Shown: piece after piece, positions 51,240 through 60,290 of the stretch
How the letters are laid out: every line of letters begins with the position of its first letter
How positions within the stretch are numbered: the first letter of the stretch is position 1
NCBI RefSeq assembly: GCF_009861505.1
Contig: NZ_WTFT01000002.1
Location: 281,415-345,414, forward strand
DNA from: Pseudomonas izuensis
Lineage (GTDB): Bacteria > Pseudomonadota > Gammaproteobacteria > Pseudomonadales > Pseudomonadaceae
Reading direction: 5' to 3'
DNA length: 64,000 nucleotides
Notes under the pieces: model-generated
Database searches by the model: none
Seen by the model: only the letters and a program-made list of their open reading frames with translations
Told to the model about the DNA's origin: nothing
Translations under genes and position numbers: made by a program

Positions 51240-53141
51240 TCAGGCGCCGACGATCCCGCCGTCTTCACGGGTAATGACCATCACCGACGACCGCGGCTTG
51301 CCGTTGGGCAAGTGCTCGGGGAAGGTCGAGCCACCGTTTTCGCCCGGATGCTGAATACCGACAAACAAGGTCTTCTGATCTGGCGAGAAGCTGATGCCCG
51401 TCACTTCGCAGCCGATCGGCCCGACCATGAAGCGGCGAATTTCGCCGGTCACCGGGTCGGCGCAGAGCATTTGGTTGTTGCCCATGCCGGCAAAATCACC
51501 GGTATTGCTGACATCGCCGTCGGTGAGAATCCACAAGCGACCGGCGTTGTCGAAGCCCAGGCCATCGGGGCTGTTGAACATGTTCTGCGGCGTAATGTTC
51601 GACGAACCGCTTTTCGGGGTGCCGGTATGCACTTGCGGGTTGCCGGCGACCACGAACAGGTCCCAGGCAAAAGTGTTCGAGGCGTGATCGTCACGGTCAG
51701 TGCGCCAGCGCAGGATTTGCCCGTAGACGTTTTTCTCCCGCGGATTCGGCCCGCCCACCGGTTGCCCGTCTTCGCCGCGTTTGGCGTTGTTGGTCAGCGT
51801 GCAGTAAACCTGGCCGTCCTTAGGGCTGACCACGATCCATTCCGGGCGATCCATGCGCGTGGCCTTCACCACGCTGGCCGCCAGGCGCGCGTGAATCAGC
51901 ACTTCAGCCTGGTCGGCGAAACCGCTGCTGGCATCGATGCCGTTTTTGCCGTGGGTCAGTTCGACCCATTCGCCCTGGCCCTTGGGGTGATCGGCGTTGC
52001 CGTCGCCGGCGTCGAAACGCGCCACGTACAAGGTGCCGTGGTCCAGCAGGTCACGATTGGCCTTGGGGTTTTTGTGGTTGATCTTGTCGCGGCTGACGAA
52101 CTTGTAGATGAACTCGCCGCGCTCATCGTCGCCCATGTACACCACGGCATGACCGTCACCGGTTTCAGCCAGTGCGGCGTTTTCATGTTTGAAGCGACCC
52201 AGCGCGGTGCGCTTGACCGGGGTGGATTGTGGATCGAAGGGGTCGATCTCCACGATCCATCCGTGACGGTTGAGTTCGTTGGGGTTTTTCGCCAGGTCGA
52301 AGCGCGCATCGTGTGGATGCCAGTTGATCTCCTTGCTGGCCGCCACCGCGCCATAGCGTTTCTGTGCGGCGTCGAACTTCTGCTCGGCATTGCTGCTGCC
52401 GAAGCAGTCGGTGAAGTTCTCTTCGCAGGTCAGATAGGTGCCCCACGGGGTCTTGCCATTGGCGCAATTCTGGAAGGTGCCCAGGACCGCCTTGCCGTGC
52501 GGATCGGCACTGGTTTTCAGTAGCTCGTGACCGGCAGCCGGGCCACTCAGGCTGATCGGCGAATTACCATGGATGCGCCGGTTGTAGCGCGAACCCTGGA
52601 CGAATTGCCATTGACCATTGTTGCGCTGCACTTCGATGACCGTCACGCCTTCGGCGGCCAGAGCCTTGCGCACCTCTTCGGCCGACTGCGGCATGCCGCC
52701 ATGGGGGTAGAGGTAGCGGTAATTGGTGTACTCGTTGTTGATTGCCATCAGCGCCCGGTTGGGGTTGTCGGGAAAGGCGAACAGGCTCATGCCGTCGTTG
52801 TGGTCGCCGAACTGCACCTCTTGATGCTCGGCGCTGCCATTGCCGCTTGGGTCGAATGCCGGACCGTCTTTGTGCAGGGGCTGGCCCCAGCTGATCAACA
52901 CCGAAGATTTATAGCCGGGCGGCAGGCTGATGCTGTCGGCGGTGGCGGCGGGAATGCTGTCGAAACTCAGCAACTGGCTGGTGCCGGCGCTGACACTGGC
53001 GGCCAGCACGCTGCGGCTCAACAGATTGCCACCCAGGAACATCGCGGCGCCACATAGGGCACCGGCGCTGATGAAACCACGGCGGCTGAGGCCGACCATC
53101 TGTTCGAGGTCGGTGGTTTGGTTTTCTTCCAAAAGGCTCAT
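51240..53141 (-). CDS. phoX: PhoX-type alkaline phosphatase, Tat-exported
   Basis: 633 residues, DUF839/PhoX family. A twin-arginine signal RRGFISAGALCGAAMFLGG lies after an N-terminal extension (MSLLEENQTTDLEQMVGLS). Calcium/iron-site stretches include LTCEENFTDCFG, GWIVEIDPFDP and WILTDGDVSNTGDFAGMGNNQM. It hydrolyses phosphate esters in the periplasm or outside. A weak Pho-box-like site lies 44 bp before the start. GGGAG ribosome-binding site. Confidence 0.88.
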   Translation of the reverse strand: MSLLEENQTTDLEQMVGLSRRGFISAGALCGAAMFLGGNLLSRSVLAASVSAGTSQLLSFDSIPAATADSISLPPGYKSSVLISWGQPLHKDGPAFDPSGNGSAEHQEVQFGDHNDGMSLFAFPDNPNRALMAINNEYTNYRYLYPHGGMPQSAEEVRKALAAEGVTVIEVQRNNGQWQFVQGSRYNRRIHGNSPISLSGPAAGHELLKTSADPHGKAVLGTFQNCANGKTPWGTYLTCEENFTDCFGSSNAEQKFDAAQKRYGAVAASKEINWHPHDARFDLAKNPNELNRHGWIVEIDPFDPQSTPVKRTALGRFKHENAALAETGDGHAVVYMGDDERGEFIYKFVSRDKINHKNPKANRDLLDHGTLYVARFDAGDGNADHPKGQGEWVELTHGKNGIDASSGFADQAEVLIHARLAASVVKATRMDRPEWIVVSPKDGQVYCTLTNNAKRGEDGQPVGGPNPREKNVYGQILRWRTDRDDHASNTFAWDLFVVAGNPQVHTGTPKSGSSNITPQNMFNSPDGLGFDNAGRLWILTDGDVSNTGDFAGMGNNQMLCADPVTGEIRRFMVGPIGCEVTGISFSPDQKTLFVGIQHPGENGGSTFPEHLPNGKPRSSVMVITREDGGIVGA

Positions 53142-53184
53142 ATCAGGCTCCCTGCGGTTTTTGCAGTCACCTTAATGATGGGTG

Positions 53185-53202
53185 ATGAAGGTTTTGTTGC
53201 AG
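53185..53202 (-). promoter_or_regulatory. Weak Pho-box-like sequence before phoX
   Basis: On the minus strand CTGCAACAAAACCTTCAT agrees with 12 of 18 bases of the two-repeat PhoB consensus. It lies between modE and phoX, 44 bp before the phoX ATG. Low-grade match. Confidence 0.3.
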
Positions 53203-53207
53203 CGCGT

Positions 53208-53972
53208 TTACAGCGGCGTGCCGAGCAGTACGTTGGACGGCGAAAACTGCACGCTCACCGGTTTTCCGACGCTCAATCCTCGGGATTGCAGATGTGCGGG
53301 CTCGGCCAGGGCGCAGAGTGTCTGGCCATTGGGCAGGCCGATGCGTACTTCGCTGGGACCGCCTTGCGCATCGAGCACTTCTTCGACAGTGCCTTTGAGG
53401 CAACTGTAACCAGGTGTTGCGCTGTCCCCGGCGCCCAACACCTCCAGCCAACCGGCCTTGATCAGGGCCACCACTTCGGTGCCGGGTTGCAGCTCCAGGC
53501 GCAGGGTGCTGTCGTGGGTGATTTGCGCATCGATGCTCAGGCCTTCGGCCAGTTCCAGGCGAATCCGGTCGTTGTGGCCCTGGGTTTCGATGGCCGCGAT
53601 CTTGCCGTGCAACTGATTGCGCGCGCTGGTCCGAAGCATCAGGCGGCTGAGCAGGTCGAGGTCGCTGGCCTCCTCGGCGGCTTCCAGCACCTGGGCCTGC
53701 AAGGCTTGCAGCTTTTGATACAAGCGCAACACCCGTTCGCCTTCGCTGGACAGCCTGGCTCCGCCACCGCCCTTGCCACCGACGCTGCGTTCCACCAGCG
53801 GCTTCTGCGCGAGGTTGTTGAGTTCATCGATGGCGTCCCAGGCCGCTTTGTAGCTCAGGCCAGCGCTTTTCGCCGCGCGGGTGATCGAGCCCTGTTCGGC
53901 AATGTGTTGCAGCAGTGCGATTCGTTGTGGACGGCGGACAATGTGCTGGGACAACAGCGTAGGCAAGGACAT
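53208..53972 (-). CDS. modE: ModE molybdate-responsive regulator
   Basis: 254 residues. The N-terminal winged helix (RIALLQHIAEQGSITRAAKSAGLSYKAAWDAIDELNNLAQKPLVER) with the family's SVGGKGGGGARLSSEGERVL wing is followed by two TOBE/MOP molybdate-binding repeats. Their starts are SARNQLHGKIAAIETQG at ~residue 113 and YSCLKGTVEEVLDAQGGPSEVRI at ~190. It represses mod transport and tunes molybdoenzymes. No modABC genes are in the window. Confidence 0.9.
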   Translation of the reverse strand: MSLPTLLSQHIVRRPQRIALLQHIAEQGSITRAAKSAGLSYKAAWDAIDELNNLAQKPLVERSVGGKGGGGARLSSEGERVLRLYQKLQALQAQVLEAAEEASDLDLLSRLMLRTSARNQLHGKIAAIETQGHNDRIRLELAEGLSIDAQITHDSTLRLELQPGTEVVALIKAGWLEVLGAGDSATPGYSCLKGTVEEVLDAQGGPSEVRIGLPNGQTLCALAEPAHLQSRGLSVGKPVSVQFSPSNVLLGTPL

Positions 53973-54051
53973 GGCAGGACGCTTCGGGCTGTGACGATGG
54001 TGAGGACGTTGGCTGCTGGAGGCCCAGGAGTCAAGTCAAGCCACAATCCTT

Positions 54052-54153
54052 TGTAGGAGCGAGCCTGCTCGCGATGGTCGTTAACGATGACGCTTACTGT
54101 CAGGGTTAGTTTGGCGCATTTGAGATCATCGCGAGCAGGCTCGCTCCTACAGG
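54052..54153. repeat. REP pair, type GAGCGAGCCTGCTCGCGA
   Basis: Inverted arms ~60 bp apart between comF and modE. Confidence 0.9.
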
Positions 54154-54170
54154 GGTTTTGTGTGTTGAGG

Positions 54171-54911
54171 TCAAATTGTGTCGCCGGGTTTGGGGGTGCG
54201 GGCCAGGCAATAGACGTCGACCCGTGCGGCGCCCGCGTTCATCAACAAGCGGGCCAGCGCCTGCGCCGTGGCACCGGTGGTCAGCACGTCGTCCACCAAT
54301 GCCAGGTGGCGCCCTTTGACCGATGCATCGGGTGCCAGCGCGAAAGCATTGCGCAGGTTCTTGCGCCGTTCATTGGCGTTCAGCGCTTGCTGCGCGTCGG
54401 TGTCCTGAATCCGCAGTAACAACCGTTCGTCGCCGAGTAGGTTCAACCGGCTGCCGAGCCAGCGCGCCAGCATCGCGGCCTGATTGAAACCCCGTTGACG
54501 CAGTCGCCGGGTGGCCAGCGGCACTGGCAGCAGTAAATCGGGGCGCGGCAGATCATCCTCGAAGCGATGTTGCAGGGCCTGAGCGAGCAGTTCGGCAAGC
54601 AGGTGGCCAAACGGCCACTTCGCGCTGTGCTTGAAGCGGGTGATCAGGCTGTCTATCGGAAAGCTGTAGGTCCAGGGCGCGATGACCCGTTCGAAAGCCG
54701 GCGGTTGTTTCAAGCATTGGCCGCAGGTCAGGCCCGCCGCAGGCAACGGCAGTGCGCAGGTCTGGCAATGATCGCCGAGCCATGGCAGCTCGGTTTCGCA
54801 GGCCATGCACAATGGTGTGGCACCATCGGCGGGTTCATCGCAGAGCAAACAGGTCTGTTCGTTTTTTAACCAGATGTAAACCGGTCCTTTGTGTCGTGGT
54901 TGACAGTGCAT
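54171..54911 (-). CDS. ComF/GntX-family phosphoribosyltransferase-like protein
   Basis: 246 residues. Two Cys4 zinc-ribbon motifs at the N-terminus (CLLCDEPADGATPLCMAC; CQTCALPLPAAGLTCGQC) precede a PRTase domain with the PRPP loop LALVDDVLTTGATAQAL. ComF proteins aid DNA uptake in competent bacteria, and GntX supports growth on DNA; the biochemical reaction is unknown. It is divergent from bioB, as in P. aeruginosa. Confidence 0.88.
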   Translation of the reverse strand: MHCQPRHKGPVYIWLKNEQTCLLCDEPADGATPLCMACETELPWLGDHCQTCALPLPAAGLTCGQCLKQPPAFERVIAPWTYSFPIDSLITRFKHSAKWPFGHLLAELLAQALQHRFEDDLPRPDLLLPVPLATRRLRQRGFNQAAMLARWLGSRLNLLGDERLLLRIQDTDAQQALNANERRKNLRNAFALAPDASVKGRHLALVDDVLTTGATAQALARLLMNAGAARVDVYCLARTPKPGDTI

Positions 54912-55020
54912 CGCTCTTCCTTAAATATGCCGAACATCCGTGTCGCGGCTGTGGGTATTCCATTCCTCAGTCGCTTGCCCAGCATAAAACCGTGCCCTGC
55001 ATAAAAGAAAGGTAATGCCC

Positions 55021-56076
55021 ATGAGCGCCAGCACCTCTGCCACCCTGCGTCATGACTGGTCTTTGGCCGAAGTCAAAGCACTCTTTGTTCAGCCATTCAA
55101 CGACCTGCTGTTCCAGGCGCAGACCGTGCACCGCGCGCATTTCGACGCCAACCGCGTCCAGGTGTCGACCCTGTTGTCGATCAAGACCGGCGCCTGCCCG
55201 GAAGATTGCAAATATTGTCCGCAGTCCGGTCACTACAACACCGGCCTGGAAAAAGAAAAATTGATGGAAGTGCAGAAGGTCCTCGAAGAGGCCGCTCGTG
55301 CCAAGGCCATCGGTTCGACCCGTTTCTGCATGGGCGCGGCCTGGAAGCACCCATCGGCCAAGGACATGCCCTATGTGCTGAAGATGGTCGAAGGCGTTAA
55401 GGCCCTGGGCCTGGAAACCTGCATGACCCTCGGTCGCCTCGATCAGGAACAGACCGAAGCGCTGGCCAAGGCCGGCCTTGATTACTACAACCACAACCTC
55501 GACACCTCGCCTGAGTTCTACGGCAGCATCATCACCACCCGCACCTACAGCGAGCGCCTGCAAACCCTGGCCTATGTGCGTGACTCGGGGATGAAGATCT
55601 GCTCCGGCGGCATCCTCGGCATGGGCGAGTCCCTCGACGATCGCGCCAACCTGCTGATCCAGCTGGCCAATCTGCCGGAGCATCCGGAGTCGGTGCCCAT
55701 CAACATGCTGGTGAAAGTGGCCGGCACGCCACTGGAAAATGCCGATGACGTCGACCCGTTCGACTTCATCCGCATGCTCGCCGTCGCCCGGATCCTCATG
55801 CCCAAATCCCATGTGCGCCTGTCCGCCGGCCGCGAAGCCATGAACGAACAAATGCAGGCCTTGGCGTTTTTCGCCGGCGCCAACTCGATTTTCTACGGCG
55901 AAAAACTGCTGACCACCGCCAACCCGCAGGCCGACAAGGACATGCAGCTGTTCGGACGCCTGGGCATCCTGCCGGAAGCCCGTGAAGAGCACGCTGATGA
56001 AGTGCATCAGGCGGCCATCGAACAGGCGCTGGTGGAGCAGAAGAGCAGCGAGCAGTTCTATAACGCGGCTGTTTAA
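55021..56076 (+). CDS. bioB: Biotin synthase
   Basis: 351 residues. Radical-SAM motif C-P-E-D-C-K-Y-C ([15 protein letters not shown]), and the 2Fe-2S cluster ligands downstream with VAGTPLEN and [30 protein letters not shown]. It inserts sulfur into dethiobiotin, the last step of the pathway. I prefer 55021 ([13 protein letters not shown]) over the ATG two codons before because AAAGG is better spaced. Confidence 0.96.
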   Translation: MSASTSATLRHDWSLAEVKALFVQPFNDLLFQAQTVHRAHFDANRVQVSTLLSIKTGACPEDCKYCPQSGHYNTGLEKEKLMEVQKVLEEAARAKAIGSTRFCMGAAWKHPSAKDMPYVLKMVEGVKALGLETCMTLGRLDQEQTEALAKAGLDYYNHNLDTSPEFYGSIITTRTYSERLQTLAYVRDSGMKICSGGILGMGESLDDRANLLIQLANLPEHPESVPINMLVKVAGTPLENADDVDPFDFIRMLAVARILMPKSHVRLSAGREAMNEQMQALAFFAGANSIFYGEKLLTTANPQADKDMQLFGRLGILPEAREEHADEVHQAAIEQALVEQKSSEQFYNAAV

Positions 56077-56088
56077 GGATTCCAGTCA

Positions 56089-56181
56089 CTGTAGGAGCAA
56101 AGCTTGCTCGCGATGCAGGCGCCTCGGTCCAATTTGAAAGTCCGCGGCGATCCCATCGCGAGCAAGCTTTGCTCCCACAGG
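56089..56181. repeat. REP pair, type GAGCAAAGCTTGCTCGCGA, within the bio operon
   Basis: Inverted arms between bioB and bioF (137-bp gap); as RNA it may adjust bioB relative to the downstream genes. Confidence 0.9.
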
Positions 56182-56212
56182 GGACCAATTTTTTCCTATT
56201 CGCGAGGCCTGC

Positions 56213-57391
56213 ATGTCTTTCGATCTCGCCGCACGCCTGGCTGCCCGTCGTGCCGAAAATCTTTACCGCCAACGTCCGCTGCTCGAAAGCCCGCAAGGCC
56301 CGCAAGTGGTGGTCGATGGCCAGCCATTGCTGGCGTTCTGTAACAACGACTACCTGGGCCTGGCCAATCACCCGCAAGTGATCGAAGCCTGGCGTGCCGG
56401 CGCCGAACGCTGGGGCGTCGGTGGCGGGGCTTCGCATCTGGTGATCGGCCACAGTGGCCCGCATCACGCCCTGGAAGAAGCCCTGGCCGACCTGACCGGT
56501 CGCCCGCGCGCCTTGCTGTTTACCACAGGCTACATGGCCAACCTCGGCGCGGTCACAGCGCTGGTGGGGCAAGGCGATACGGTGCTGGAAGACCGGCTCA
56601 ACCATGCGTCGCTGCTGGATGCGGGGCTGTTGTCCGGCGCGCGTTTCAATCGCTACCTGCACAACGATGCGGCGAGCCTGGCGACACGCCTTGAGAAAGC
56701 CACCGGCAATACGCTGGTGGTCACCGATGGCGTGTTCAGCATGGACGGCGACATCGCCGACCTGCCGGCGCTGGCCCGGGAAGCCAAGGCCAAGGGGGCA
56801 TGGCTGATGGTTGACGATGCTCACGGTTTCGGTCCTCTGGGCGCCAACGGCGGCGGCATCGTCGAGCATTTCGGTATGAGCATGGAAGACGTGCCGGTCT
56901 TGGTCGGCACCCTCGGCAAGGCATTCGGCACGGCCGGGGCTTTTGTCGCCGGCAGCGAAGAACTGATCGAGAGCCTGATCCAGTTTGCCCGGCCCTACAT
57001 CTACACCACCAGCCAACCGCCGGCCCTGGCCTGCGCCACGCTGAAAAGCCTGGAACTGCTGCGCAGCGAGCATTGGCGTCGTGAGCATTTGCAGACGCTG
57101 ATCCGCCAATTCCGCCAGGGCGCCGAGCAGATTGGCCTGGAGCTGATGGACAGTTTCACGCCGATCCAGCCGATCCTGATCGGCGACGCCGCACGCGCAG
57201 TGCGCTTGTCGCAGATGCTGCGCGAACGCGGGTTGATGGTGACCGCCATCCGGCCGCCGACCGTGCCTGCCGGCAGCGCCCGACTGCGCGTGACCCTGAC
57301 TGCCGCCCACAGCGAAGCGCAGGTGCAGCTATTGTTAGGGGGATTGGCCGATTGTTTCGGACAACTGGGAGCGGAGCCAAGCCATGCGTGA
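56213..57391 (+). CDS. bioF: 8-amino-7-oxononanoate synthase
   Basis: 392 residues, PLP alpha-oxoamine synthase. N-terminal [32 protein letters not shown], and the PLP lysine in [18 protein letters not shown]. It condenses pimeloyl-ACP with alanine. Its last 8 bp overlap the bioH start. Confidence 0.96.
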   Translation: MSFDLAARLAARRAENLYRQRPLLESPQGPQVVVDGQPLLAFCNNDYLGLANHPQVIEAWRAGAERWGVGGGASHLVIGHSGPHHALEEALADLTGRPRALLFTTGYMANLGAVTALVGQGDTVLEDRLNHASLLDAGLLSGARFNRYLHNDAASLATRLEKATGNTLVVTDGVFSMDGDIADLPALAREAKAKGAWLMVDDAHGFGPLGANGGGIVEHFGMSMEDVPVLVGTLGKAFGTAGAFVAGSEELIESLIQFARPYIYTTSQPPALACATLKSLELLRSEHWRREHLQTLIRQFRQGAEQIGLELMDSFTPIQPILIGDAARAVRLSQMLRERGLMVTAIRPPTVPAGSARLRVTLTAAHSEAQVQLLLGGLADCFGQLGAEPSHA

Positions 57392-58115
57392 TCGACTGAT
57401 TCTGCTGCCCGGTTGGGGCCTCGGAATTTCGCCGCTGGAACCCTTGGCGGCGGCCTTGCAAGGCCTGGACGAACACCTTAGGGTGGAAATCGAACCCTTG
57501 CCGGAGCTGGAGTCGAGCGATCTTGAAGAGTGGCTGGATGAGCTTGATTCGGCGATCCCCCAGGACGCCTGGCTCGGCGGATGGTCCTTGGGTGGCATGC
57601 TCGCGTCGGCGTTGGCAGCGCGTCGCGGCGATCGTTGCTGCGGCTTGTTGACCCTGGCGAGCAATCCTTCTTTTGTCAGTCATGAACAGTGGCCGAGCGC
57701 GATGCCCGGCGAAACCTTCGATGCGTTTCTGGCGGGCTGCGCGGCTGATCCGCGCATGACCTTGAAACGCTTTTCGCTGCTCTGCGCACAAGGTGCCGAA
57801 GACCCGCGCGGATTGTCGCGATTACTGCTTGGCGGGGCGCCGCATACGGCGGCACCGGTTTTGATGAGCGGCCTGGAAGTGCTCGCGCAACTGGATACCC
57901 GATACGCCTTGCAGACGTTTCGCGGTCCGCAACTGCATCTGTTTGCCGGCCTCGACGGGTTGGTCCCGGCCGAAGCGGCGGGGGACTTGCTGAGGTTGCT
58001 GCCGGATGTCGAAATCGGCCTGATTGAACGGGCCAGCCACGCATTTCTTCTGGAAGACCCCCACGGTGTGGCGGGGGCGATCCAGGCCTTTTTGCATGAG
58101 TCCGGTGATGACTGA
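57384..58115 (+). CDS. bioH: Pimeloyl-ACP methyl ester esterase
   Basis: 243 residues, alpha/beta hydrolase. Nucleophile S in [11 protein letters not shown], oxyanion-hole LLPGWG at the start, catalytic D in [12 protein letters not shown] and H in [12 protein letters not shown]. It frees pimeloyl-ACP from its methyl ester. Overlaps bioF by 8 bp and bioC by 8 bp. Confidence 0.93.
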   Translation: MRDRLILLPGWGLGISPLEPLAAALQGLDEHLRVEIEPLPELESSDLEEWLDELDSAIPQDAWLGGWSLGGMLASALAARRGDRCCGLLTLASNPSFVSHEQWPSAMPGETFDAFLAGCAADPRMTLKRFSLLCAQGAEDPRGLSRLLLGGAPHTAAPVLMSGLEVLAQLDTRYALQTFRGPQLHLFAGLDGLVPAEAAGDLLRLLPDVEIGLIERASHAFLLEDPHGVAGAIQAFLHESGDD

Positions 58116-58932
58116 TTTATCTCTTGCGCTTCCCTTTCCAAAGCAACCCGGCGGTTTGCCCGACAAACGCCAGGTCGCGGCGTCCTTCTCCCGGGCGGCG
58201 GCGAGCTACGACAGCGTGGCCGAGTTGCAACGTGATGTGGGCAGTCAACTGCTGAGCCGGTTGCCGGGTGATTTCGTACCGGGGCGCTGGCTCGACCTGG
58301 GCTGCGGCACCGGGCATTTCAGTCGCTCATTGGCTGAGCGGTTTCCCGCCGGCCAGGGTGTGGCGCTGGACATTGCCGAAGGCATGCTCAATCACGCGCG
58401 GCCATTGGGCGGCGCCACGCACTTCATTGCCGGCGATGCCGAGCGATTGCCGCTGCGCGACGCGACCTGCGACCTGATCTTCTCCAGCCTGGCGGTGCAG
58501 TGGTGTGCGGACTTCGCCTCGGTGCTCAGCGAAGCCCATCGCGTGCTGAAACCGGGCGGAATCTTCGCGTTTGCTAGTCTGTGCGTGGGCACGTTGTTTG
58601 AACTGCGTGACAGCTGGCGGCAAGTGGATGGCATGGTGCACGTCAACCGCTTCCGCGAGTTCGCGGTTTATCAGCAGTTATGCGCGGCCAGCGGCCTGCA
58701 GGCGCTCAGTCTGCAGACCCGTCCCCACGTGCTGCATTACCCGGATGTGCGCAGTCTGACCCATGAACTCAAGGCACTGGGCGCACACAACATCAACCCG
58801 GGTCGACCAGGCGGATTGACTGGCCGGGCGCGGATTCTGGGGTTGATCGAGGCTTATGAGCAGTTTCGTCAGGCACAGGGCCTGCCGGCGACTTATCAAG
58901 TGGTGTACGCCGTTATGGAGAAACCCTTATGA
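58108..58932 (+). CDS. bioC: Malonyl-ACP O-methyltransferase
   Basis: 274 residues from the ATG inside the end of bioH. SAM motif [15 protein letters not shown], then [24 protein letters not shown] and the C-terminal [24 protein letters not shown] segment typical of BioC. It starts pimelate synthesis by methylating malonyl-ACP. Confidence 0.94.
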   Translation: MTDLSLALPFPKQPGGLPDKRQVAASFSRAAASYDSVAELQRDVGSQLLSRLPGDFVPGRWLDLGCGTGHFSRSLAERFPAGQGVALDIAEGMLNHARPLGGATHFIAGDAERLPLRDATCDLIFSSLAVQWCADFASVLSEAHRVLKPGGIFAFASLCVGTLFELRDSWRQVDGMVHVNRFREFAVYQQLCAASGLQALSLQTRPHVLHYPDVRSLTHELKALGAHNINPGRPGGLTGRARILGLIEAYEQFRQAQGLPATYQVVYAVMEKPL

Positions 58933-59609
58933 GTGCAGCCTATTTCATCACCGGCACCGACACCGATGTCGGCAAAACCACAGTGGCCGCCGGTTTGCTG
59001 CACGCGGCGCGGTCGGCCGGCTTGAGCACGGCGGCGGGCAAACCGGTCGCCTCCGGTTGTGATGTAACGCCCAAAGGCTTGCGCAACGCCGATGCATTGG
59101 CGCTGTTGGCGGAATGCTCGCTGCCACTGACTTATCAGCAGGTCAACCCGGTGGCCTTTGAGCCGCCCATCGCCCCGCACCTGGCTGCACGGGAGGCGGG
59201 TGTGGCGCTGACGGTGCAGTCGCTGTTAGAGCCCATGCGGCAGATTCTCGACCTGCAGGCCGATTTCACCTTGATCGAAGGCGCCGGAGGCTGGCGCGTG
59301 CCTCTGGCAGATCAGGACAACCTGTCGGATCTGGCGATGGCACTGGATCTTCCGGTGATTCTTGTCGTCGGCGTGCGCCTGGGCTGCATCAACCATGCGT
59401 TGCTGACTGCCGAGGCGATTGCCCAGGATGGTTTGCAACTGGCGGGGTGGGTGGCCAACATCATCGATGCGAAGACGTCGCGGCTGGAAGAAAACCTGGC
59501 GACGCTTGCCGAGCGAATCCCCGCGCCGTGCCTGGGGCGGGTGCCGAAACTCAAGGTGGTGACGGCAGAAGCGGTGGCCGAGCATCTGCAACTGGATTTG
59601 CTCGACTAA
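58929..59609 (+). CDS. bioD: Dethiobiotin synthetase
   Basis: 226 residues. P-loop [27 protein letters not shown], and the E-G-A-G-G-W motif ([13 protein letters not shown]). It closes the ureido ring using carbon dioxide and ATP. Overlaps bioC by 4 bp (ATGA). Confidence 0.96.
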   Translation: MSAAYFITGTDTDVGKTTVAAGLLHAARSAGLSTAAGKPVASGCDVTPKGLRNADALALLAECSLPLTYQQVNPVAFEPPIAPHLAAREAGVALTVQSLLEPMRQILDLQADFTLIEGAGGWRVPLADQDNLSDLAMALDLPVILVVGVRLGCINHALLTAEAIAQDGLQLAGWVANIIDAKTSRLEENLATLAERIPAPCLGRVPKLKVVTAEAVAEHLQLDLLD

Positions 59610-59716
59610 ATTTTGCCTATGACAAGGCACTGTGCCATTAGTGTTTTTGTCGGGTGTTTTGCCCACGCGTCTGTTTCAATGGCCGCTGTTGATCCTTTGC
59701 AAGGACGAGTTCTCCC

Positions 59717-60013
59717 ATGGAAATCTCAGGAAACACCGCTTTTTATGCCGGTCTGAGCACTATTCAGACAGGGCAGAACCGTGTCGATCAAGCCGCCGGG
59801 CAGATCGCCAACAATACCATCGAGCGTTCGGTCACCAGCCAGTCTTCCGAGGCTCAAGCCGATCGCCTGCGTTCGGTTGATCGCAGCCAGCAATCGGACC
59901 TGACCAGCAACCTGGTGGAAATGGACCAGGGTAAATTTCAGGTGGAGCTGGGCGCCAAAGTCGCCAAAGCCTCCGATGAAATGCTCGGTACGCTGATCGA
60001 TACCTTTGCCTGA
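59717..60013 (+). CDS. 98-residue flagellar-rod-like mini-protein
   Basis: The first 35 residues (FYAGLSTIQTGQNRVDQAAGQIANNTIE) follow the N-terminal motif of flagellar rod/hook proteins (helix then N-I-A-N-x-x-T). The last 40 (LVEMDQGKFQVELGAKVAKASDEMLGTLIDTF) follow their C-terminal helix. The two parts are joined by a short Ser/Gln-rich stretch, so the axial-protein core is missing. No signal peptide. It keeps the place of an unassigned gene between bioD and the acyl-CoA dehydrogenase in P. aeruginosa. Function unknown; the resemblance is by eye. Confidence 0.7.
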   Translation: MEISGNTAFYAGLSTIQTGQNRVDQAAGQIANNTIERSVTSQSSEAQADRLRSVDRSQQSDLTSNLVEMDQGKFQVELGAKVAKASDEMLGTLIDTFA

Positions 60014-60037
60014 TTCTTCGCTGAACCCGCACCGCTG

Positions 60038-60063
60038 ACGCCGCGATCATTCGCGGCGTTTTT
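60038..60063 (+). terminator. Rho-independent terminator of the bio / rod-like transcript
   Basis: ACGCCGCGA-TCAT-TCGCGGCGT followed by TTTT(T)C, 24 bp after the stop of the small protein. Confidence 0.9.
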
Positions 60064-60185
60064 CTGCGTAAGTCCTTCTCCGCAAACTATTCTTTCCTAC
60101 ACTGCGTGTTGCTTCGAGCAACGGCGCCGAGCCTTCGCGCGTCCTGAATCGAAGCAGGCGATGACGAGCGGCAAAAGATCGACGC

Positions 60186-60230
60186 TTGACAAGATTTAGG
60201 CGTAAACGTATGTTTCAAACAACTGTTTGA
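60186..60230 (+). promoter_or_regulatory. Promoter with two PsrA-type boxes upstream of the acyl-CoA dehydrogenase
   Basis: A -35 TTGACA (60186-60191) and a -10 TATGTT (60209-60214) are 17 bp apart. Two boxes of the PsrA form (G/C)AAAC-N4-GTTT(G/C) overlap or follow it: TAAAC-GTAT-GTTTC at 60203-60216 and CAAAC-AACT-GTTTG at 60216-60229. PsrA is the fatty-acid-responsive repressor of beta-oxidation genes in Pseudomonas. Confidence 0.75.
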
Positions 60231-60290
60231 CCGCCACAACAAATCCACGCGGTCGTTCATTCACGGTTACATCAGCAGAGGTTTATCGCT

